27,091 nt of DNA from JBDREF01 sp043820045. Lineage in GTDB: Bacteria; Planctomycetota; Phycisphaerae; Sedimentisphaerales; Anaerobacaceae. How positions within the stretch are numbered: the stretch's first letter is position 1; each line of letters starts with the position of its first letter. A program made the translations under genes and the position numbers. The notes beneath the pieces are model-generated. The model was not told the DNA's origin and did no database searches. It worked only from the letters and a program-made list of their open reading frames with translations. This document shows, piece after piece, positions 21,902 to 27,091 of the stretch. Location: the NCBI GenBank assembly GCA_043820045.1, contig JBDREF010000172.1:1-27091 (forward strand), given 5' to 3'.

Positions 21902-22678
21902 ATGTTCGCAGTTTTGAGCGATATACATTCGAATATCGAGGCCTTGAGCACGGTTCTGGCCGACATTGAAAAGCGGGGCATAAAGACCATATACTGCCTG
22001 GGCGATGTGGTCGGCTACGGGCCAAACCCCTGCGAATGCCTTGATCTGATAATAGAGAAGACCAAGTGGTGCGTTCTCGGCAATCACGATTATGCGGTCT
22101 TTTACGAGCCGACAAATTTCAACTACGGGGCCGAGCAGGCAAGCTTCTGGACCCGGGAGGTCCTTGAGACGTCGGACGAGCAGCAACGCCGTAACCGGCG
22201 ATGGAGCTTTCTGGGCAAGCTGCCGATGCGGCGGACACTCAAGAGCAAGGTGGGGAAAAACGCGGCAACAATAGACTTTGTCCATGCCTCGCCCAGAAGG
22301 CCTATCAACGAATATATCTTCCCGGACGATGTTTATACGAACCCACTGAAGGTACGGCTGCTGTTCGAGAGGGTCGAGCACATCTGCTTCGTAGGCCATA
22401 CACACATGCCCGGCGTGTTTCTCGACGAGCCGGATTTCTACCTGCCGAACGAGCTCGGCGACGCCTACCCGATCATCGACAACGAAAAGGCCATCATAAA
22501 CATCGGCTCCGTCGGGCAGCCCAGGGACAAGGACAACCGGGCGAGTTATGTGTATGTAAAAGAAAACAAGGTGCATTTTGTGCGGCTCGAATACGATTTC
22601 AAGAGCACGATGAAGAAGATTTTTGCCATCGACCAGTTGGATAACTTCCATGCAGAGCGGCTGCAGAACGGGAGATAG
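21902..22678 (+). CDS. Calcineurin-like metallophosphoesterase
   Basis: This 258-residue cytoplasmic protein has the complete metallophosphoesterase motif series: SDIHSN (Asp8, His10), CLGDVVGYGPNP (Asp35), VLGNHDYA (Asn61, His62) and GHTHMPG (His166, His168), which bind the two catalytic metals. NIGSVGQPRD near the end is typical of the YfcE/MJ0936-like subgroup (DUF2437-free, compact single-domain enzymes). Substrates in this group include nucleotides and phosphodiesters, but this one cannot be assigned. The ATG at 21902 is preferred over the GTG at 21896 because AAAGGG lies five bases before it and the DIH motif then falls at the usual distance. It is divergent from lptB and lies 77 bases before yidC. 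Confidence 0.9.
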   Translation: MFAVLSDIHSNIEALSTVLADIEKRGIKTIYCLGDVVGYGPNPCECLDLIIEKTKWCVLGNHDYAVFYEPTNFNYGAEQASFWTREVLETSDEQQRRNRRWSFLGKLPMRRTLKSKVGKNAATIDFVHASPRRPINEYIFPDDVYTNPLKVRLLFERVEHICFVGHTHMPGVFLDEPDFYLPNELGDAYPIIDNEKAIINIGSVGQPRDKDNRASYVYVKENKVHFVRLEYDFKSTMKKIFAIDQLDNFHAERLQNGR

Positions 22679-22682
22679 AAGA

Positions 22683-22715
22683 GATTGATTATTTGCTATT
22701 GGCTATTGATTATTG
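22683..22715. repeat. AT-rich CTATTGGCTATTGATTATTG-type microrepeat
   Basis: Tandem imperfect TATTGN units occupy most of the gap between the phosphoesterase and yidC. A similar stretch overlaps the end of the GLUG gene at 6851-6879. Confidence 0.5.
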
Positions 22716-22755
22716 AAAAACCGGCCGCCATCTGCTGTAAGAGAAGAGACAAAAT

Positions 22756-24732
22756 ATGCGATATTTGATTTTAGTTGTAGCTGGATTCTGCCTATTGTGC
22801 GGCTGGCTTGTGATTGACTCCGGACTCTTCGAGGCCTCATCGCAACCCGAGCCGGGCTGCATCCTTTTGCAGGCCGTCGCGGGTGACGCAAAAACCGAGA
22901 CTGCAATCGCGCCTGCAGCACAGGAGCAACCATCGGAACCGGCAGAGACTTTCGCTCTCGGCGCCGACAATGCGCCGGCCAAGACAATCAAGCTCGGCTC
23001 CGTGGACCGCAATAGCGGCTTTAAGTACCGGCTCGAGTTCAGCTCCAAAGGCGCGGCAATCGCGAAAGTGACTTTCAGCGAATACTACGACCGCGATTAC
23101 AAGAATCCTCAGCCGTTAGTGATAATCTCGCCCGCACGGCAGAGAGACGGCAGCGAGGTTCTGGCAATGGCCAACACGAACTTCCTGTTCGCCAAACAAC
23201 AGTTGCAACTGCCTCTGGACAAGCTTCACTGGATAAGCACGGAAGCCGAGACCGAAGCCGACGGCTCGCAGGTCGCCCGCTTCGAGGCCGTTATCAAACG
23301 CCAGGACACCGGCGAGGCCATCGTTAAGCTGACAAAGACCTACAAAGTCCACCGCGACAGCTATCTTCTGGACTGCCGGATAAACGTCGAGAACCTCAGT
23401 GACACCGAGCAAAAGATAAATTTCAACCTGGCAGGGCCGGGCGGACTTGACAGAGAGGGGTCCCGAACCGACCTGAGAAAGATCGTCGCGGGCTTCAGGG
23501 ATTCGAAGGGCCAGATTGCCGGCGTAAGACTTGACAAAGGCGCTCTTGGCAAAGCCAAGAGCCTCGACGACAGGCGGCTGGACAAACCCGGCGCCGATTT
23601 TCTCTGGGTTGCCGCCGTCAACATGTACTTCGCGGCGATCATGGTGCCTGTTCCGAGTGAAGGCAAAGACTATTGCGACTGGATAACGGACAAAGCGGGA
23701 CGGCTTTACAATCCTGACGGAGACAGTAAAGCCGGCAGCGGCGACGAAACCTTAGGATCTGACCTTACGACCGCCTTGAGCACTCTGGCCGCCGCCGGTC
23801 AGGCCGACGATTCACAAACATACGACTTCCAGTTCTATATCGGCCCCAAGGATAAGAGCTTTTTCGACAAAAACGAGATGTATCGAAATCTCGGCTTTGT
23901 CCAGACCATAGACTTCATGGGCTGCTGCTGTCCGGCGGGCATCATAAACCCGCTGGCGTTCGGGATACTGGCGCTCATGAAATGGGCGTACCACTTCATC
24001 CCGAATTACGGCGTGGTCATTATCATCCTGGTGTTCCTGATGCGGCTGGTGATGCATCCTGTCACCAAGAAGAGCCAGGTCTCCATGAGCAAGATGAGCA
24101 AACTGGCCCCGAAGTCGGAGGAGATAAAGAAGAAATACGCCAACAACAAGGCGGAAATGAACAAACAGATGATGGCTCTTTACAGAGAGCAGGGAGCCTC
24201 GCCGATCATGGGCATGCTGCCGATGCTGGTGCAGATGCCCATCTGGATCGCCTTGTACAGCGCGGTTTACAGCAGTATCGACCTGCGCGGGGCGGCGTTT
24301 CTGCCGTTCTGGATTACCGACCTCTCGGCCCCGGACGCCCTGTTCAGATTCCCCGCGGTGACTCTGCCGCTGTTCGGCAAGCTGGACTCGTTCAACCTTC
24401 TGCCGATTCTCATGGGCGTGGCGTTCTACCTGCAGCAGAAAATGATGCCGTCGCAGGCCGGCGCCGCCACGAATCCGCAAATGGCCCAGCAGCAGAAGAT
24501 GATGAAGATTATGCTGCCGCTGCTGTTCCCGCTGATGTTGTACAAGGGCCCGTCCGGGGTGAACCTGTACATCATGGCAAGTACGTTCGCCGGTGTCGTC
24601 GAGCAGCACGTCATTCGCAGGCACATTCAAGAAAAAGATGAGAACGAATCGAAGGGCCTGGTCGCCACGACCAGCAAGGCCGGCGGAAAGGTAAAGAAGA
24701 AGAAACCCAAGCCGTTCTATAAGAACATGTAA
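22756..24732 (+). CDS. yidC: Membrane protein insertase YidC
   Basis: YidC inserts and folds inner-membrane proteins, alone or with SecYEG. The 658-residue protein is of the long Gram-negative type: an N-terminal membrane segment (about 3-21), an acidic linker, a large periplasmic domain (about 75-375) containing KLTKTYKVHRDSYLLDCRI and INFNLAGPGG, and the conserved five-helix insertase core (about 390-635). The core has the functionally important Arg430 in LVFLMRLVMHPVTKKSQ, the cytoplasmic coiled hairpin rich in Met and Lys, the segment MGMLPMLVQMPIWIALYSAV, and LYIMASTF. The tail is lysine-rich, as often seen where YidC contacts ribosomes. An unusual Cys-Cys-Cys run (DFMGCCCPAG) precedes the second membrane helix. 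rnpA and rpmH, its usual upstream neighbours, are absent; mnmE follows 30 bases downstream, as in many genomes. Confidence 0.95.
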   Translation: MRYLILVVAGFCLLCGWLVIDSGLFEASSQPEPGCILLQAVAGDAKTETAIAPAAQEQPSEPAETFALGADNAPAKTIKLGSVDRNSGFKYRLEFSSKGAAIAKVTFSEYYDRDYKNPQPLVIISPARQRDGSEVLAMANTNFLFAKQQLQLPLDKLHWISTEAETEADGSQVARFEAVIKRQDTGEAIVKLTKTYKVHRDSYLLDCRINVENLSDTEQKINFNLAGPGGLDREGSRTDLRKIVAGFRDSKGQIAGVRLDKGALGKAKSLDDRRLDKPGADFLWVAAVNMYFAAIMVPVPSEGKDYCDWITDKAGRLYNPDGDSKAGSGDETLGSDLTTALSTLAAAGQADDSQTYDFQFYIGPKDKSFFDKNEMYRNLGFVQTIDFMGCCCPAGIINPLAFGILALMKWAYHFIPNYGVVIIILVFLMRLVMHPVTKKSQVSMSKMSKLAPKSEEIKKKYANNKAEMNKQMMALYREQGASPIMGMLPMLVQMPIWIALYSAVYSSIDLRGAAFLPFWITDLSAPDALFRFPAVTLPLFGKLDSFNLLPILMGVAFYLQQKMMPSQAGAATNPQMAQQQKMMKIMLPLLFPLMLYKGPSGVNLYIMASTFAGVVEQHVIRRHIQEKDENESKGLVATTSKAGGKVKKKKPKPFYKNM

Positions 24733-24762
24733 CACCGCGGAAAGGCCGATGGGACGCACTGG

Positions 24763-26145
24763 ATGTACGAACTAAACGACACCATCGCGGCCGTCAGTTC
24801 TCCCACCTCAGAGCAGAGGGTGATTCTTCGCATAAGCGGCCCTGAGACGCTGGCGGTTTGCGGGCAAATCTTCGACGGACCGATTCCAAAAGAACGCAGC
24901 GGCATATTATCCGGCTCCGTCGCTGTCGATAAAGACCTTAACATCGACGCAAAGCTCTATGTTTTTCCGGGACCGCACTCTTATACCGGCGACGACGTTG
25001 TGGAAATACATGTCGATACCAACGCGGCGGTTGTCGAGGTCCTGATGGGCAAGCTGCTGGAGCGAGGTGTTCGTGCGGCCGAGCCGGGCGAATTTACCGC
25101 CAGGGCGTATCTGAACGGCAAGATCGACCTGGCCCAGGCCGAGGCCGTAAACGAAATCATCGTCAGCTCCAACGAGTTTCAATTGGCCGCCGCCGAGAAA
25201 TTGCTCTCCGGACGGTTAGCCGAAATGACAGCCGCCGTTCGCGACGACCTCATGGAGTGCCTCAGCCTGATCGAAGCGGGTCTGGACTTCAGCGGCGAGG
25301 ACATCGAATTCATCACGCGGCCGCAGGCTATCGAAAGGCTGACGGCCGTCAAGGACCGGCTCGAACAATTGCTTTCGGGCAGTGTTAGCTACGAGTCGCT
25401 AATCGACTTGCCGGCGGTCGGGATCGCCGGAGCCCCGAACGCGGGCAAGAGCAGCCTGCTCAACAAACTGCTCGGCCGGGAAAGAAGCATCGTCTCGCCG
25501 AAGAGCAAGACCACCCGGGACGTCCTGACGGGCCTTTGCACGTTGAAACATTACAGGTGCGTGCTGTTCGATTGCGCGGGCCTTCTGGTCAGGCCGGACG
25601 ATATCCTCGACGAGCTGGCGCAGCAGGCGGCGATTGAGGCGCTGCGAAACAGCGCTGTGGTCATTTTCTGTGTCGATGTATCTGAACCGCAGTGGACCCG
25701 GGACGCCGCCGTTCGAGGACTCATACAGCCGAAAGTCCTTGTGCCGGTTGCGACAAAGTGCGACCTGCTCGGCAAAGATGTTCCGGCCGGCCGTCTTGCC
25801 GAGTTGAATGAATTGTTCGCTGCGGAATTCATGCCGGTTTCGACGGTGACCGGCGCGGGAGTGGAGCTGCTGCGAGAGACAATAGACCGCAAATTGATTG
25901 AGAAATTCAAAACTCCTCCCGCGAGCATGGTGGCCCTTACCGCCCGGCACAGGAAGGCCGTCACCGACGCTATCGAGAATATCGGCGAATCCGTCCGCGA
26001 GTTGAATGCCGGCAACGATGAAGTCACTGCAATGCTGCTGCGCGCCGCTTATCAGGCCGTCTGCGATATCGAAAGGGCCGGCGGCGCACATATCGACGAG
26101 CAGATTTTGGAGCAGATATTCGGTCGTTTCTGCATAGGTAAATGA
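24763..26145 (+). CDS. mnmE: tRNA uridine-5-carboxymethylaminomethyl modification GTPase MnmE
   Basis: MnmE, with MnmG, modifies the wobble uridine of several tRNAs. The 460-residue protein has the N-terminal tetrahydrofolate-binding domain (DTIAAVSSP near 6-14, then PGPHSYTGDDVVEIH and GEFTARAYLNGKIDLAQAEAVN), a helical domain interrupted by the GTPase domain, and the C-terminal FCIGK with Cys457 and an intact end. The P-loop is GAPNAGKSS (223-231). The other G motifs deviate: DCAG (270-273) for DTAG, TKCD (331-334) for NKxD, and Leu282 where E. coli has the catalytic Glu282. The start has only a weak ribosome site but fits the family. The gene lies just downstream of yidC, as in many genomes; no mnmG is in the window. 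Confidence 0.95.
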   Translation: MYELNDTIAAVSSPTSEQRVILRISGPETLAVCGQIFDGPIPKERSGILSGSVAVDKDLNIDAKLYVFPGPHSYTGDDVVEIHVDTNAAVVEVLMGKLLERGVRAAEPGEFTARAYLNGKIDLAQAEAVNEIIVSSNEFQLAAAEKLLSGRLAEMTAAVRDDLMECLSLIEAGLDFSGEDIEFITRPQAIERLTAVKDRLEQLLSGSVSYESLIDLPAVGIAGAPNAGKSSLLNKLLGRERSIVSPKSKTTRDVLTGLCTLKHYRCVLFDCAGLLVRPDDILDELAQQAAIEALRNSAVVIFCVDVSEPQWTRDAAVRGLIQPKVLVPVATKCDLLGKDVPAGRLAELNELFAAEFMPVSTVTGAGVELLRETIDRKLIEKFKTPPASMVALTARHRKAVTDAIENIGESVRELNAGNDEVTAMLLRAAYQAVCDIERAGGAHIDEQILEQIFGRFCIGK

Positions 26146-26177
26146 ACAGAATCGTTAGCAGAGAAAGTGAGGGAATT

Positions 26178-27091
26178 ATGAATCGACAGAGAGTTGTTGC
26201 GGTTTTCGTATGCCTGAGCCTGGCGCTCGGCAGTGCCTGGGCCGATGAGAACCTGCGCGTTTTGCCCGAGAATATCGACGGGACCAAGCCCGGCGAGATG
26301 ATGAGCCGTTACGTCCGCGGGCTCGCTCAAGAGCATTTCGACAATTGGAAGCTCCAGTACGAGCAGCGCACGACGCCGGAGCAGATAGCCGAGTATCAGA
26401 AGCGTCTTCACGAGCAATTCATCGAGGCAATCGGAGGCTTGCCCGAGCGCACACCGTTGAATCCGCAGGTTACCGGCGTCGTCCAGCGCGAGGGCTACCG
26501 GGTCGAGAAGGTTATCTTCGAGAGCCTGCCGAGGCATTATGTCACCGCGCTGCTATTCCTGCCGTCGGGGCAAGAGAGCAATCCGCCATATCCCGGCGTG
26601 CTCGTGCCGTGTGGGCACAGCTCAAACGGCAAAGCCCATGACGCCTATCAGACGATGGGGGCGCTGCTGGCGCTCACCGGAATGGCGGCGCTGGTTTTCG
26701 ACCCCATCGACCAGGGCGAGCGGAGTCAGTTGCTCTCGGCCTTGCCGAGACTGGCAGGCACGAGGGCACATACGATGCTCGGCGTCAGCAGCATCCTTCT
26801 CGGCCGTAACACCGCGAGCTTCGAGATATGGGACGGTATGCGGGCCATCGACTACCTGCAATCGCGCCCAGAGGTCGATCCCGCTCGCATCGGCTGCACA
26901 GGCAACAGCGGAGGAGGAACCCAGACGTCGTACCTGATGGCGCTGGACGAACGCATCGTTGCGGCGGCGCCGAGCTGCTACATCACCGGCTTCGAGCGTC
27001 TGCTGGACACCATCGGCCCGCAGGACGCCGAGCAGAACATATACGGCCAAATCGCTTTCGGCAGGGACCACGCCGATTACCTGATGATGCG
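26178..27091 (+). CDS. Secreted alpha/beta-hydrolase, acetyl-xylan-esterase-like (cut by window end)
   Basis: The frame is open from the ATG at 26178 to the last base, giving 304 codons. A signal peptide ends near residue 22 at SAWA-DENL, so the protein is exported. The alpha/beta-hydrolase fold is seen in YVTALLFLP, YPGVLVPCGHS (oxyanion region), then AALVFDPIDQGER, a cap-like segment, and WDGMRAIDYLQSRPEVDPARIGCTGNSGGG, with the nucleophile Ser244 in GNSGGG. The catalytic acid and His would lie beyond the window. The domain order resembles the large planctomycete families annotated as acetyl xylan esterases or related carbohydrate esterases; the exact substrate is inferred. GAGGGA about four bases before the ATG is the ribosome site. 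It begins 32 bases after mnmE and may share its transcript, though it is functionally unrelated. Confidence 0.85.
   Translation, partial: MNRQRVVAVFVCLSLALGSAWADENLRVLPENIDGTKPGEMMSRYVRGLAQEHFDNWKLQYEQRTTPEQIAEYQKRLHEQFIEAIGGLPERTPLNPQVTGVVQREGYRVEKVIFESLPRHYVTALLFLPSGQESNPPYPGVLVPCGHSSNGKAHDAYQTMGALLALTGMAALVFDPIDQGERSQLLSALPRLAGTRAHTMLGVSSILLGRNTASFEIWDGMRAIDYLQSRPEVDPARIGCTGNSGGGTQTSYLMALDERIVAAAPSCYITGFERLLDTIGPQDAEQNIYGQIAFGRDHADYLMM

Noticed and set aside
22756..22830. YidC as a lipoprotein (as in Gram-positive SpoIIIJ)
   Set aside because: The N-terminal cysteines do not fit a lipobox and the large periplasmic domain is of the Gram-negative type.
1..27091. tRNA or rRNA genes, CRISPR arrays, prophage or full insertion sequences
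   Set aside because: The intergenic regions were read for T-loop and acceptor patterns, evenly spaced repeats and transposase genes; none was found.

Overview
The window looks like a chromosomal segment of an uncultured bacterium, most likely a planctomycete and plausibly of the Phycisphaerae. This placement is inferred, not proven. It rests on a secreted GLUG-repeat protein with planctomycete-style TSGQ/TTAEM motifs, a signal-peptide esterase of the acetyl-xylan-esterase type, a dnaA gene without dnaN beside it, and the general protein character. Most genes are core metabolism or cell biology. Several short repeat elements and one probable cassette insertion lie between them.

Left part (1-6871, + strand): the C-terminal part of a flavin-dependent oxidoreductase, a PfkB sugar kinase, and mtnA (methylthioribose-1-phosphate isomerase), with a compact palindromic repeat cluster between kinase and mtnA. 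An intergenic MITE-like repeat and a good sigma-70-type promoter then precede a secreted protein that joins a rhodanese domain to two GLUG-repeat modules. This gene has a one-base frameshift inside the rhodanese domain.

Middle part (6911-12275): a lone MNT-type nucleotidyltransferase and a NifU-like Fe-S scaffold on the - strand. Divergent from them, a strong promoter and a long untranslated leader lead into ilvB and ilvN (acetolactate synthase). dnaA follows, with a candidate DnaA box upstream and a duplicated palindromic motif around its start.

Right-centre part (12282-21456, - strand): one long gene set, transcribed lptB, def, [four-helix-bundle gene], fmt, rsmB, then (perhaps from its own promoter) dxs, nadK and a membrane-anchored TPR protein. 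def, fmt and rsmB serve translation: fmt formylates the initiator Met-tRNA, def removes the formyl group, and rsmB methylates 16S rRNA. The four-helix-bundle (23S rRNA intervening-sequence protein family) gene sits between def and fmt, flanked by inverted minisatellites and a 7-bp direct repeat. This is the most interesting structure in the window, because removing it restores a tight def-fmt junction.

Right part (21902-27091, + strand): a calcineurin-like phosphoesterase, yidC (membrane protein insertase), mnmE (tRNA-modifying GTPase with unusual G motifs) and the start of a secreted alpha/beta-hydrolase esterase cut by the window edge. I found no tRNA, rRNA, CRISPR array or conventional insertion sequence.
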